Positions 24,165-34,158 of a DNA stretch of 36,081 nt are shown piece by piece. Every line of letters begins with the position of its first letter. The stretch's first letter is position 1. The position numbers and the translations under genes were made by a program. Below the pieces are notes generated by a model. That model ran no database searches. It had not been told where the DNA came from and saw only the letters and a program-made list of their open reading frames with translations. Origin of the DNA: an uncultured Prevotella sp. (GTDB taxonomy: Bacteria; Bacteroidota; Bacteroidia; Bacteroidales; Bacteroidaceae); contig CAMOEW010000015.1 in assembly GCA_946612625.1 (NCBI GenBank), positions 1 through 36,081 of the forward strand, written 5' to 3'.

Positions 24165-25154
24165 ATGTTGAAAAAAGAATGGATAGAGCGGGGTTTTATT
24201 GATGAACCTGTTGCTGAAGGAACCGACCTGAAAAGAGAGATACGTCGTCTGTGTAAAGAGAAAGATGCCATAATCTTGGCTCACTATTATACCAGAGGTG
24301 AAATACAGGAAGTAGCAGATTTCATAGGCGACTCACTTGCGTTAGCACGTAAGGCGGCAGAGACTGAAGCAAAGATCATGGTAATGTGCGGAGTGCATTT
24401 CATGGCAGAGACATGTAAACTTCTGTCGCCGGAAAAGACTGTGCTATGTCCAGATCTCAATGCCGGATGTTCGCTTGCCGATAGTTGCAAGGCAGACGAC
24501 CTTAAGAAGTTCAAAGACGAACATCCTGGTTATCAGGTGGTGAGCTATGTAAATACTACGGCAGCCGTGAAAGCATTGACCGATGTAGTAGTAACCAGCG
24601 GAAATGCAAAGAAAGTTGTGGATCAGCTCCCAAAGGATGCAAATCTGATATTCGGTCCCGACTATAATCTTGGTAACTATATAAATGAAGTTACCGGTCG
24701 CAACATGCTTCTATGGAACGGTGGTTGTCATGTTCATGAACGATTCTCGGTAGATGAGATAGTGAGGTTGAAGAAAGAATATCCCGAGGCTATAGTGATG
24801 GCTCATCTTGAATGTAAAGGTCCGGTGCTTGCTCTTGCCGACGTAAAGGGTTCTACAGCCACAATGCTTAAATATGCTCAGGAGAATCCAGAAAAACAGT
24901 ATATAGTAGCTACAGAGGCCGGAATACTGCATGAGATGCAGCGTACATGTCCTGATACTAAATTCATTCCAGTGCCTCCTGAAATAAGCGAGGGAGGTGT
25001 AGGATGCTCGTGCAATGAGTGCGACTATATGAAGATGAACACTCTGCTCAAGATATATAATTGTCTTAAATATGGATGGCCGTCGGTGGAAGTAGATAAA
25101 GAGATAGCTAAAGATGCGGTAAAGCCAATAGAAAGGATGTTATCATTGAGCTAA
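24165..25154 (+). CDS. nadA: quinolinate synthase
   Basis: The 329-residue enzyme condenses iminoaspartate with dihydroxyacetone phosphate to quinolinate in NAD synthesis, using a [4Fe-4S] cluster. Family segments are LAHYYTRGEIQEVADFIGDS (39-57), MCGVHFMAETCKLL (74-87), WNGGCHVHERF (184-194), MAHLECKG (212-219) and CSCNECDYM (281-289). The likely cluster ligands are Cys75, Cys188 and Cys286, by comparison with characterised NadA proteins. The length is normal for the family. NadB and NadC genes are not in the window, so it is a stand-alone gene here. Its stop codon is 6 bp from the stop codon of the convergent glycosyltransferase gene. Confidence 0.97.
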   Translation: MLKKEWIERGFIDEPVAEGTDLKREIRRLCKEKDAIILAHYYTRGEIQEVADFIGDSLALARKAAETEAKIMVMCGVHFMAETCKLLSPEKTVLCPDLNAGCSLADSCKADDLKKFKDEHPGYQVVSYVNTTAAVKALTDVVVTSGNAKKVVDQLPKDANLIFGPDYNLGNYINEVTGRNMLLWNGGCHVHERFSVDEIVRLKKEYPEAIVMAHLECKGPVLALADVKGSTATMLKYAQENPEKQYIVATEAGILHEMQRTCPDTKFIPVPPEISEGGVGCSCNECDYMKMNTLLKIYNCLKYGWPSVEVDKEIAKDAVKPIERMLSLS

Positions 25155-25160
25155 TGTTTG

Positions 25161-26084
25161 TCACTTGTATTCCCTAACGAAATAGCCGGGGCGTTTTTTT
25201 GTCTCGTTGAAGATGTGGCTCAGGTATTCACCGATGATGCCGATGGCAATGAGTTGGATGCCTCCAAGGAAGAGAATCGTAACCATGAGCGTAGGATAGC
25301 CCTGTACAGGGTCGCCGTAGAGTATGGTCTTTATAACAATGTATATAAGATACAGAAATGCCATGAGCGACACGATGATGCCGAAAATAGAAGCAAATCG
25401 CAATGGTGTGGTGGTGAACGAGGTGATACCTGTAAGTGCGAGGTTCAGCAGTCGGTAGTAGCTCCACTTGCTCTTGCCATGATTACGTAGGTTTTGTTGA
25501 TAGGATATACCTTTTTTTCTGAATCCTATCCAACTGAACATACCTTTATTGTTACGGTCGGTCTCACGCATTGACTTCAAGGCTTCAATGCACTTGCGGT
25601 CTAACAGACGGAAGTCGCCCGTGTCTTTCTGAATAGAAATATTGGTTGATTTCTGCAATATAATATAGTATAGCTTAGATGTTTTTCGCTTTAGCCATGA
25701 CTCGTCAGATGTCTGTCGCTGGGCATAAACATCATCGTAGCCTTCCTCCCATGATTTAAGCATTTCAGGTATCACGCTGACGGGATGCTGCATATCGGCA
25801 TCCATTATGATTACTGCATCGGTCTGAACATAGTCGATACCGGCCATAACTGCTATTTCCTTACCATAATTGCGCGAAAGGTCGATGAAATGGTAGCGCT
25901 CATTTTTGAGCTGAAGCTCTTTTATCATCTGCAGTGTGTTGTCGGTGCTACCGTCGTTCACCAGCAGGAATTCCCAGTCGTAGAGACTGTTTTCATCAAC
26001 AACTTGTTGCATACAGTGTTCCAACTCGACTATGGATTCAGCTTCATTATATGCCGGTAAAAGAATTGTAACTTTCTTTTTCAT
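25161..26084 (-). CDS. GtrB/DPM1-type family 2 glycosyltransferase
   Basis: The 307-residue membrane enzyme has an N-terminal GT-A domain with LLPAYNEAES (8-17), VNDGSTDNT (42-50) and the metal-binding MDADMQHP (about 93-100). Two C-terminal membrane helices (about 230-255 and 268-292) follow. This is the layout of enzymes that move a sugar from a nucleotide donor to undecaprenyl phosphate on the inner leaflet. It is the last gene of a run starting at leuS, 24 bp after a polytopic membrane protein gene that could use the lipid-linked sugar. The sugar is unknown. No minus-strand terminator hairpin is visible. Confidence 0.92.
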   Translation of the reverse strand: MKKKVTILLPAYNEAESIVELEHCMQQVVDENSLYDWEFLLVNDGSTDNTLQMIKELQLKNERYHFIDLSRNYGKEIAVMAGIDYVQTDAVIIMDADMQHPVSVIPEMLKSWEEGYDDVYAQRQTSDESWLKRKTSKLYYIILQKSTNISIQKDTGDFRLLDRKCIEALKSMRETDRNNKGMFSWIGFRKKGISYQQNLRNHGKSKWSYYRLLNLALTGITSFTTTPLRFASIFGIIVSLMAFLYLIYIVIKTILYGDPVQGYPTLMVTILFLGGIQLIAIGIIGEYLSHIFNETKKRPGYFVREYK

Positions 26085-26108
26085 GATGAATAAGCCGGTT
26101 ATTACTTT

Positions 26109-27551
26109 TTATTTCCTAATTGCTTTCAAATCGCTCTTGTTGACTATCCACACGCAATCATAGCCTTCAGAACAGATTTTTTTTCTTGCTATTTGCTCAG
26201 CTACTGTCATTGCTGATGATGAGCGTTCAATGGTTGTATCAGTGACTTCCTTAGGCCATTTGTAGCCGGTGAAGTATTCTACCGCCCTACCCCATCCGAA
26301 AGCCTCATAGGGGATGACATGGAATGATGATAACTTCTTGTCGTCGTCTTCTATAATCACAAGAAATACATTCTCTGCAGCACTTCCTGTCTTTTCGATG
26401 GCCTTCATCGACATTTCCCGGCAGAGAAGCGAAGTCTTATATGACTCATAGCACAGATGGATATCAATGACAAGTGATGAAGCAGTCAGCAGAACAGAAG
26501 ATATGAGTATATGCTTACAATTATCGGTATAATCATCAATTGCCACAGCAATAATCAATATCACGAATATAAGCACGCCGTAGGTGTGCATCATGCTGAA
26601 TACTGTAAATATGTGCGGAGCAGCCGCTAATAACATACAGAAAATAATACAAATATCCTTTCTACTTGTTAATAAGTGCCTTTTCTTAATGTATATTGTA
26701 TATAGGAAAGGAATAGTAGGAATGAAAGTGAGCACTGCCAACAGCAGGTTTCGTTTGGCGTCACAGAGCAGATACAGATAGTCGATGGTAATGAATGAGA
26801 TGAAGATAAATTTAAAGAAACTGACGATAACAGTTCTTATCGTCGGCACATATTCATGGTATATCTCCATCTCTTTAGGCTGTATCACGATGGCAAGAGC
26901 ATACAGCAATCCTATGCCTATACCGATGACAGTGTCTTTCTTCAGTTGTTTGAAGTCAATACGCTGAAAAGCGTATGCAAGTATTGGTGATACCAATGCC
27001 CACATTATACCGTTTTCCTTCCATAATGCCGAAATGAAGAGAATGACTGTGAAAAGTATGTATTTCGCAGCACTCTTCATTTTCAGATATACAATGAATG
27101 CAATCATGGCGAACAGCAATGAATATACCTGATTCATGCTATCGACAGCCAGCACTGTTGCCATCGTTGCAGGCGAAAGGAAAAAGAACAGCGTGCAGAT
27201 ATTGACGGTAAGACGACGTAGGTTTAATATGTGCAGGATATAAAATAATGTAATGGTACAGAAAGCATGTCCGACGACAATTATACAGTGGTTTAGTGCA
27301 GGATAAAGCAGCGTAGGATTGAGTCCGGCAATATAACCTATTATCTTGTCGAATGGTCGCCAATGATAGCCGTAGAACAGGAATGTCTCTTTTCTGAGCA
27401 AAGGCTCAAACGATGGCGATGTATATGCAGTCCAGTCGTCGAAAGTAGGCAAAATGGGTATGGCGGCAAAAAGAAGCAGAGGCGTGAGAATAATTGTTAT
27501 TAGAATGCTACAATTATCCCTGATAAATTTGCTGTCAAAAAGATACCCCAT
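26109..27551 (-). CDS. polytopic membrane protein, possible GT-C-type glycosyltransferase
   Basis: The 480-residue inner-membrane protein has about ten or eleven hydrophobic helices (for example CSILITIILTPLLLFAAIPI near residue 14) and a soluble C-terminal tail of about 110 residues. An acidic LPTFDDWTAY segment in the first extracytoplasmic loop (about 34-43) is typical of the Asp-bearing loop of GT-C enzymes. Paired with a GtrB-type gene directly downstream, it is a good candidate for the enzyme that transfers the lipid-linked sugar to a periplasmic acceptor. It starts 4 bp after porZ. I cannot assign a named family. Confidence 0.75.
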   Translation of the reverse strand: MGYLFDSKFIRDNCSILITIILTPLLLFAAIPILPTFDDWTAYTSPSFEPLLRKETFLFYGYHWRPFDKIIGYIAGLNPTLLYPALNHCIIVVGHAFCTITLFYILHILNLRRLTVNICTLFFFLSPATMATVLAVDSMNQVYSLLFAMIAFIVYLKMKSAAKYILFTVILFISALWKENGIMWALVSPILAYAFQRIDFKQLKKDTVIGIGIGLLYALAIVIQPKEMEIYHEYVPTIRTVIVSFFKFIFISFITIDYLYLLCDAKRNLLLAVLTFIPTIPFLYTIYIKKRHLLTSRKDICIIFCMLLAAAPHIFTVFSMMHTYGVLIFVILIIAVAIDDYTDNCKHILISSVLLTASSLVIDIHLCYESYKTSLLCREMSMKAIEKTGSAAENVFLVIIEDDDKKLSSFHVIPYEAFGWGRAVEYFTGYKWPKEVTDTTIERSSSAMTVAEQIARKKICSEGYDCVWIVNKSDLKAIRK

Positions 27552-27555
27552 AAAG

Positions 27556-29580
27556 TTATCTTATAACCGCTATCTTGCACACTGTTCCCTTGCTTCCGTC
27601 GCTCTTTGCCGTAGCTACCATATACACGCCGCTGGCAACGCGATTGCCCTTCATGTCGTAGCCATGCCATACGAATGTGCCGCCATTGCTCTTGCCATGA
27701 TATATTTCCTTTCCGTTGGAATTGAGAATCATCACGTCGGCATTCGACGAAAGTCCTGTAACGGTGATAGGACCTGTATATTCAGGTGTTACAGGGTTAG
27801 GATAGGCATAGACGTTGTCCTTGTCCATGTCTTCATTCGGTTCCGAAGCATCGCTAATGTAAGAGCACAATCCTTCAGTGGTTCCGAAGAATACCTCGCC
27901 GGTAGATGGTACAATGGCTATCGCTTCAACTGAGTTGGAGAGGAGACAGCTGTTTTCTCTTGTGAAATGGTTTATCTGTGTAAGGTTGTCTTCACTGATA
28001 AGGAATACTCCGTTGTTGCTTGTTCCAAACCATTTTCTTCCGGCACCGTCAACAGCCATTGATATCACGTCCTGACCGCTGAGAAGATAGTCGGCATAGT
28101 CGCTACCATCGTTGCGGGGCACTTTTACCTGTGTGAGATAATAGTTTTCCTCAAACATCTGCGACGGCTCAAGCATCAGAGGACCTTGATTGGTGCATAT
28201 CCATATATTTCCGCTCTTGTCTTCATCTATACAGCGTACAAAGTTGCAGTTTACCAGTGTATTGTCTTCATTTATGAATCTGTCATATTTGTTTATCTTA
28301 TTGTTAGCCGTGTCGTAGCAGAAGAAAGAGTAGTTTCGCCAGTCGTTGTTTACAAACCATAAATATCCTCTGCTGTCGAACATCATCGACGTAAGGTTGT
28401 CCATCGTGCGTCCCAAGTCGTTTTTGAGCACGCTCAGGTTGTGGGGCGTTAGATTGTATGTGCTGCCTTCCCGGTTCATTTCTACAAGCGAGGTATTGGG
28501 TGCTATGCTGTTGAGTGTCCACAGGCGCGAGCTGTTTTCAAAGATTATGCCACTCATTATGACATAGTTCTCATTGTTGTTGCCTACTGTGGCAGCAGTC
28601 TCCAGAACGTTATCGTTGGAGTAGTTCCTGACGAACTCACCATTCTGAAACTCGTAGATACCAGTCTGCGAGGCCACCATTAAATGATTCTCGTCGGCGG
28701 GATCAATGTCAAGACAGTAAAGGCCTACGTATTTGTGCCCGAGGCTTTCCTTGAATTCATTGCTATAGCATTGCCATGTGCCGTTGTTGTATATCTGTAC
28801 TGTCGATTCCTTTTCACTCGAATTGATACCTCCACAGCTGTAAATCTTTCCGTTATGGTATTTCAGAAATCCGCAAAGGTTATTCTTCGGTCCGACAGGA
28901 GACAGGGTTGACACCAATGGAAGATACTCGTCATAGTCTTTGGTGTCGGCATTGAAAATGCTCGCGTCGTAGCTGCCTGTGTACTGCCAGTTGTTTATAT
29001 CAATCAGATTTACTGTCAGCGGTGCTGTTATAACAGAAAAGTCGGCAGCTCTTGCATATATATTGTTACCGCTTACAGCCGTAGCATTGAAAGCATATCC
29101 GAAGTTGTATGTTTCACTTATAGTGGCATCGGCAACATTGAGTTTGACAATACCGAAGCCAGTGCTAAGATAAGCATATTTGCCATGAATATATATGCTG
29201 TTAATGGATTTGTTTCCGGATATGGTTTTATTTAAGATACTTGATACGTTGATTACGTTGCCATTGACCTCGACAAGGTCGATATTGCTGTTGTTGTAAG
29301 CAACGACGAGGCGTTTTGCTGCCTTGCACCATTTTATGTTTTTGATGTTTACGTCGCTCAGTCCGTTGGTTAGATCGTAGGTAAATATGCTCTGGTCAAG
29401 CTTATTATATTGATACAGGCTGTTGCTTGCCATGACAAAGATATCGTCGCCTGCTGCCTGGATCTGCTGTACTACGGAGTAGGCAAGATAGTTTTTCCAA
29501 GTGCCTACCTGTGCATTAGCAGAGTTGAAAGTAGATAGTACTCCGCCTGCTATAACTAACGATAGGATAAGTCTCTTCAT
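27556..29580 (-). CDS. porZ: type IX secretion system protein PorZ homologue
   Basis: The 674-residue exported protein has a signal peptide ending near SANAQ (residue 24), then VGTWKNYLAYSVVQQI and two beta-propeller regions with repeats of the two-component-regulator-propeller kind (RGYLWFVNNDW, GNIWICTNQGPL, RKWFGTSNNGVFLI). A C-terminal sorting-type domain begins YAYPNPVTPEYTGPITV (from about 592) and ends with ASGVYMVATAKSD. In Porphyromonas gingivalis PorZ is part of the surface attachment complex that links T9SS cargo to anionic LPS. Its presence suggests this organism has a T9SS. It lies 9 bp after rdgB and 4 bp before a membrane glycosyltransferase-like gene. Confidence 0.85.
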   Translation of the reverse strand: MKRLILSLVIAGGVLSTFNSANAQVGTWKNYLAYSVVQQIQAAGDDIFVMASNSLYQYNKLDQSIFTYDLTNGLSDVNIKNIKWCKAAKRLVVAYNNSNIDLVEVNGNVINVSSILNKTISGNKSINSIYIHGKYAYLSTGFGIVKLNVADATISETYNFGYAFNATAVSGNNIYARAADFSVITAPLTVNLIDINNWQYTGSYDASIFNADTKDYDEYLPLVSTLSPVGPKNNLCGFLKYHNGKIYSCGGINSSEKESTVQIYNNGTWQCYSNEFKESLGHKYVGLYCLDIDPADENHLMVASQTGIYEFQNGEFVRNYSNDNVLETAATVGNNNENYVIMSGIIFENSSRLWTLNSIAPNTSLVEMNREGSTYNLTPHNLSVLKNDLGRTMDNLTSMMFDSRGYLWFVNNDWRNYSFFCYDTANNKINKYDRFINEDNTLVNCNFVRCIDEDKSGNIWICTNQGPLMLEPSQMFEENYYLTQVKVPRNDGSDYADYLLSGQDVISMAVDGAGRKWFGTSNNGVFLISEDNLTQINHFTRENSCLLSNSVEAIAIVPSTGEVFFGTTEGLCSYISDASEPNEDMDKDNVYAYPNPVTPEYTGPITVTGLSSNADVMILNSNGKEIYHGKSNGGTFVWHGYDMKGNRVASGVYMVATAKSDGSKGTVCKIAVIR

Positions 29581-29589
29581 ATTTTGTTT

Positions 29590-30186
29590 CTATTTGTTTA
29601 AAAGATAGTTGGCAAGCTGTTGTGCAGCACGAGCACGGTGGCTTATCTTGTTCTTTATGTTTTCACCAAGTTCGGCAAACGTATTGCTATAGCCTTCAGG
29701 TTCGAAGATGGGGTCGTAGCCGAAGCCCTCCCCTCCCCTGCGCTCACGGATTATCTCTCCGTTGACTATTCCTTCAAAGAGATGTTCTTCTCCATCTATT
29801 ATTAACGCAATGACAGTGCGAAATCGTGCCTTGCGATTGTTATTTTCTCCTAATTCGCGCAGAAGTTTCGACATATTGGCTTCTGAGTCATGACCTGCCG
29901 AGGCTTCACTTTGGTCGATGGCAGCATAGCGGGCACTGTAGATGCCTGGCGCTCCACCGAGAGCGTCCACTTCCAGCCCGGTATCGTCGGCAAAGACATT
30001 CATGCCGAACTTGTCGTAGATGTAATGTGCCTTCTGCAGTGCATTTGCCTCAAGTGTCGTTCCTGTTTCGGGTATATCTGCATGACAGTTGATGTCGTTA
30101 AGTGACAGCACTTCAAATCGTTTGCCGAGAATGTCCCTTACTTCGGTAAGCTTATGCTGGTTGTTCGTTGCGAATACTATTTTCAT
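29590..30186 (-). CDS. rdgB: XTP/dITP diphosphatase (Ham1/RdgB family)
   Basis: The 198-residue cytoplasmic enzyme hydrolyses non-canonical purine nucleotides (XTP, dITP) to monophosphate and pyrophosphate. Family motifs are FATNNQHK at 5-12 (phosphate binding), [20 protein letters not shown] at 65-84 with catalytic Asp68, and [12 protein letters not shown] near 152-163 for base recognition. The length is normal. The first 35 bases overlap the end of the upstream YitT-family gene, so the two are translationally coupled. It is a housekeeping gene carried in the leuS-porZ run. Confidence 0.96.
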   Translation of the reverse strand: MKIVFATNNQHKLTEVRDILGKRFEVLSLNDINCHADIPETGTTLEANALQKAHYIYDKFGMNVFADDTGLEVDALGGAPGIYSARYAAIDQSEASAGHDSEANMSKLLRELGENNNRKARFRTVIALIIDGEEHLFEGIVNGEIIRERRGGEGFGYDPIFEPEGYSNTFAELGENIKNKISHRARAAQQLANYLLNK

Positions 30187-31117
30187 TTTTATCTACTTTC
30201 TTTACCTTGACCTTCATTTCGTCGAAACCTTCGCCATATACGCCGATAACGGAACTTTGGCTTACGAATGCTTGAGGGTCGATCATCTTTATTAGTCGGA
30301 AGATATTTACGCTCTCGCGTTTCTTTGCAAGAATACAGAGCACCTTGCGCTTCTGGCCGGTAAACCATCCATGACCGTCGAGAATAGTTACACCGTGATT
30401 CATCTGCATGCCTATGGCATTGGCTATCTCCTGCCATTTGTCGGTGAATATCATGAATTGCACCGACTCGCGACGGGCATTCATCACATAGTCGAGAGTG
30501 AAGTTTTCAATGGCCATTACGCAGAAACCGAACATCACCTTATGTGCACGTTCTATATAGTTGCCAAACTGTGGGAAAAACATACATGAGCCAATGATGC
30601 AGAAATCGACGGTGATGAGCACTGAGCCCAGTGATACATTATGGTATTTGTTCACCGATGCTGCAATGATGTCGGTTCCTCCTGTGGAACCGTTATGGAG
30701 AAAGACCATAGCAAGTGCCATACCCGTCATTACACATCCGATAATCATCGACATGAAGTCCTGACCCTCGCCAAGCAGTTTTATGGGAAAGCCGTTTGGT
30801 TGCTTAGGAATTATCTCCTGAGCGAAGATAAGCAGGAAGTAGAGCATGAAGATGGCAAAGATGGTCTTCATCATAAACTTGAATCCCAGTATCTTCAGTG
30901 CCATTACCAGCAATGCAATGTTGATGATAATATATGTGTTCTGTATGTGGAAGCCGGTAGCATAGTAGATGATGGCCGAAAAACCCGTGACTCCTCCTGC
31001 CACTATTTGATATGGCATGAGGAACACGGTGAATGAGATGGTGTATATCAGAAGACCGAAGAGAATCCACAGATAATCTTTAGTCTCGTTCCAGATAATC
31101 TTGTGATTGATGGTCAT
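30152..31117 (-). CDS. YitT-family membrane protein (DUF161/DUF2179)
   Basis: The 321-residue protein has about five to six membrane helices in its first 215 residues, with the family pattern [20 protein letters not shown] (about 36-55) and [20 protein letters not shown] (about 139-158). A soluble DUF2179-like C-terminal domain follows (about 225-290, including [15 protein letters not shown]). The role of YitT proteins is not firmly known. It starts 3 bp after leuS and overlaps rdgB by 35 bp, so it is clearly part of the same transcript. Confidence 0.92.
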   Translation of the reverse strand: MTINHKIIWNETKDYLWILFGLLIYTISFTVFLMPYQIVAGGVTGFSAIIYYATGFHIQNTYIIINIALLVMALKILGFKFMMKTIFAIFMLYFLLIFAQEIIPKQPNGFPIKLLGEGQDFMSMIIGCVMTGMALAMVFLHNGSTGGTDIIAASVNKYHNVSLGSVLITVDFCIIGSCMFFPQFGNYIERAHKVMFGFCVMAIENFTLDYVMNARRESVQFMIFTDKWQEIANAIGMQMNHGVTILDGHGWFTGQKRKVLCILAKKRESVNIFRLIKMIDPQAFVSQSSVIGVYGEGFDEMKVKVKKVDKNENSIRNEQPA

Positions 31118-31120
31118 TTT

Positions 31121-33946
31121 TTATTTGCAAACAATGTTCACCATACGTTTAGGGACAATGATAACCTTCACAACGGTTTTACCGTCGATATATTTTGGCG
31201 ACCGCTCATCAGCGAGAACGGTTTTTTCGATAGTGGCATTGTCGGCATCGGCAGGGAACTCCATCTCGAAGCGTGTCTTGCCGTTGAAGGCAACACCAAG
31301 CTTGATAGTGTTCTCAACGAGATACTGTTCGTCCCATGATGGCCACTGTGCATCGCACACACTGCCTCTCTCGCCCATCATTTCCCACAGTTCCTCAGCG
31401 ATATGAGGCGCGAAGGGTGCAATGAGAATAACGAGGTTCTTCAACAATTCTTTGTTATGGCATTTCTGTTGCGACAGCTCGCTTACGCAAATCATGAATG
31501 CAGAGATGCTCGTGTTGTATGAGAAGTTCTCAATGTCTTGTGAAACTTTTTTTATCAGCTTGTGGATGCTCTTGAGCATTTCAGGAGTTGACTCGTCTGT
31601 GCTGTCGGTGCAACATGAAGAACAGAGATTCCAGAATTTCTTCAGGAAACGGTGACATCCGTCGATACCGTTGGTGTCCCATGGCTTCGACTGTTCCACC
31701 GGTCCGAGGAACATTTCGTAGAGGCGGAGAGTGTCAGCACCGTAGCGCTCGACAATCATGTCAGGGTTGACCACATTGAACATTGATTTCGACATCTTCT
31801 CTATTGCCCATCCGCATATATACTTGTCGTCTTCGAGAATGAATTCTGCATTGGCATATTCCGGGCGCCATGCCTTGAATGCCTTGATGTCGAGAATGTC
31901 GTTGCTGACAATGTTCACATCAACGTGGATAGGAGTAATATCTTTATAATTGTCCTTGAGATTCAGGCTTACATACTTGCCTTTGTCGGCTCCTTCGTCG
32001 TTGATGCGATAAACAAAGTTTGAGCGGCCCTGAATCATTCCCTGGTTGACAAGTTTCTTGAAAGGTTCGTCTTCGACGCTGTATCCAGAGTCATAGAGGA
32101 ACTTGTTCCAGAACCGGCTGTAGATAAGATGGCCCGTAGCGTGCTCAGTACCTCCTACGTAGAGGTCAACATTGCGCCAGTATTCATCGATTTCTTTATC
32201 AACGAGTGCCTTCTCGTTCTTAGGATCCATATATCGCAGATAATAAGCACTTGACCCTGCAAAGCCCGGCATGGTGTTCAGTTCGAGAGGGAACACGGTC
32301 TTATTGTCGATAAGCGACTTATCCACAACGCTGTTGGTCTTTTCGTCCCATGCCCATTTCTTTGCGCGTCCAAGTGGCGGCTCACCTGTTTCGGTTGGCT
32401 TATACTCGTCGATTTCCGGCAGTTCGAGAGGCAGGCATTCCTTAGGAATCATATACGGCATGTCGTCCTTGTAGAATACAGGGAACGGTTCTCCCCAGTA
32501 GCGCTGGCGACTGAAAATGGCATCGCGCAGGCGGTAGTTCACTTTTACGCGTCCGATGCCTGTCTTGGTTACGTATTCCTTTGTCTTTTGGATGGCTTCC
32601 TTAACTGTCAGACCGTCGAGTGAGAATTTATCTGAGTGGCTGTTCATGACGATACCCTCTTTGGCATCGAAGCTCTCCTCGCTGATGTCTGCTCCCTCGA
32701 TGAGTGGAATGATAGGCAGATTGAAATGCTTGGCGAAAGCATAGTCGCGACTGTCGTGGGCCGGAACGGCCATGATGGCTCCTGTGCCGTAGCCTGCCAG
32801 CACGTATTCGGAAATCCAGATAGGTATCTTCTCGTCGGTGAAGGGATTGATGGCATAGCTCCCCGAGAAGACACCCGTCACCTTATGGTCCATCTGACGG
32901 TCGCGCTCGGTGCGCTTCTTCACGTATTCCAAATATTGCTCTACCTCTTCTTTCTGTTCAGGGGTAGTCAGCTCGGCCACTAAGTCGCTCTCAGGGGCAA
33001 GCACCATGAACGTAACGCCAAATATGGTGTCGGCACGAGTGGTAAAGATGGTGAAATGTTTGTCGGAGTCGGCAACATTGAACACCATTTCTGTTCCTTC
33101 CGAACGACCAATCCAGTTGCGTTGTGTCTCCTTCAGTGATTCTGTCCAGTCGATTTTATCAAGACCGTCGAGAAGCCGTTGAGCGTATGCAGATACGCGC
33201 AGACACCACTGGCGCATCTTCTTCTGCTCTACAGGGTATCCTCCACGAACGCTCACGCCATTTACAACCTCGTCGTTGGCCAGTACTGTTCCGAGTTTAG
33301 GACACCAGTTCACCATCGTGTCGGCAAGATAGGCAATGCGATAGTTCATCAGCACCTCCTGCTTTTTCTTCTCAGAGAAAGCATTCCATTCGCTTGCGGT
33401 GAAATGCAGTTCCTCGGTACCTAATGCGTTGCAATTCTCAGTACCCATCAGCTCGAAGTGCTCAATGAGCTTGATGGTGGGCTGAGCCTTTTTCGACGAC
33501 AGGCTGAAATATGACTTGAACATGCGTTGGAAAGCCCATTGCGTCCACTTATAATAGATAGGGTCGCAGGTGCGCACCTCGCGCTCCCAGTCGAACGAGA
33601 AGCCTATCTTGTCTAACTGCGAGCGGTAGCGGTTGATATTCTCAACGGTGGTTTTCTCAGGGTGCTGACCTGTCTGGATGGCATATTGCTCTGCAGGCAG
33701 TCCGTAGGCATCGTAGCCCATCGGGTTCAGCACGTTATATCCTTTCTGACGCTTGTAGCGGGCGTAGATGTCGCTGGCGATGTAGCCCAACGGGTGACCC
33801 ACATGCAGACCGGCCCCGGAGGGGTAGGGAAACATGTTCAGTACGTAGAACTTCTGTTTCTTAGGGTCTTCTGTCACACGGTAGGTCTTCATCTCCACCC
33901 ACCGTTTCTGCCATTTCTGCTCAATGTCTCTAAAGTTGTATTCCAT
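31121..33946 (-). CDS. leuS: leucyl-tRNA synthetase
   Basis: The 941-residue class Ia synthetase charges tRNA-Leu. The HIGH-type motif is HVGH at 48-51 and the KMSKS loop is KMSKS near 715-719. The editing (CP1) domain lies between them, with [13 protein letters not shown] containing the conserved editing Asp region. At 941 residues it is longer than the 860-residue E. coli enzyme, with the extra length in inserts around the leucine-specific region (about 640-700). It heads a six-gene minus-strand run that ends with the GtrB-type gene. A full-consensus promoter precedes it. Confidence 0.98.
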   Translation of the reverse strand: MEYNFRDIEQKWQKRWVEMKTYRVTEDPKKQKFYVLNMFPYPSGAGLHVGHPLGYIASDIYARYKRQKGYNVLNPMGYDAYGLPAEQYAIQTGQHPEKTTVENINRYRSQLDKIGFSFDWEREVRTCDPIYYKWTQWAFQRMFKSYFSLSSKKAQPTIKLIEHFELMGTENCNALGTEELHFTASEWNAFSEKKKQEVLMNYRIAYLADTMVNWCPKLGTVLANDEVVNGVSVRGGYPVEQKKMRQWCLRVSAYAQRLLDGLDKIDWTESLKETQRNWIGRSEGTEMVFNVADSDKHFTIFTTRADTIFGVTFMVLAPESDLVAELTTPEQKEEVEQYLEYVKKRTERDRQMDHKVTGVFSGSYAINPFTDEKIPIWISEYVLAGYGTGAIMAVPAHDSRDYAFAKHFNLPIIPLIEGADISEESFDAKEGIVMNSHSDKFSLDGLTVKEAIQKTKEYVTKTGIGRVKVNYRLRDAIFSRQRYWGEPFPVFYKDDMPYMIPKECLPLELPEIDEYKPTETGEPPLGRAKKWAWDEKTNSVVDKSLIDNKTVFPLELNTMPGFAGSSAYYLRYMDPKNEKALVDKEIDEYWRNVDLYVGGTEHATGHLIYSRFWNKFLYDSGYSVEDEPFKKLVNQGMIQGRSNFVYRINDEGADKGKYVSLNLKDNYKDITPIHVDVNIVSNDILDIKAFKAWRPEYANAEFILEDDKYICGWAIEKMSKSMFNVVNPDMIVERYGADTLRLYEMFLGPVEQSKPWDTNGIDGCHRFLKKFWNLCSSCCTDSTDESTPEMLKSIHKLIKKVSQDIENFSYNTSISAFMICVSELSQQKCHNKELLKNLVILIAPFAPHIAEELWEMMGERGSVCDAQWPSWDEQYLVENTIKLGVAFNGKTRFEMEFPADADNATIEKTVLADERSPKYIDGKTVVKVIIVPKRMVNIVCK

Positions 33947-33984
33947 ATGTTATAGTTGTTTTGATTTTTTTCGCATATTTGGTG

Positions 33985-34016
33985 CAAAATTAATGTTTTT
34001 TCCCCATACCACCAAA
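33985..34016 (-). promoter_or_regulatory. Bacteroidales promoter of the leuS operon
   Basis: On the minus strand, TTTG (34016 to 34013), a 20-bp spacer and TAATTTTG (33992 to 33985) match consensus. Transcription should begin near 33980, about 33 nt before the leuS ATG. Confidence 0.8.
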
Positions 34017-34094
34017 CTAAAAAACCATTAAAAAGACTTCAAGCACGCAAAAAAGTATAAAATATTCGTTTATATGAAAAAACATCCCTAAACG

Positions 34095-34126
34095 TTTGCG
34101 TATTGGAAATACTTTTTGTAACTTTG
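34095..34126 (+). promoter_or_regulatory. Bacteroidales promoter of the gene at 34159
   Basis: TTTG (34095-34098), a 20-bp spacer and TAACTTTG (34119-34126) match consensus. It is divergent from the leuS promoter, and transcription should begin near 34131. Confidence 0.8.
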
Positions 34127-34158
34127 CAATTGTATTAACAATTAAAAAATAAATGCTT

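Noticed and set aside
27454..27933. 159-codon plus-strand frame
   Set aside because: It is antisense to porZ and its downstream neighbour and has no recognisable domain.
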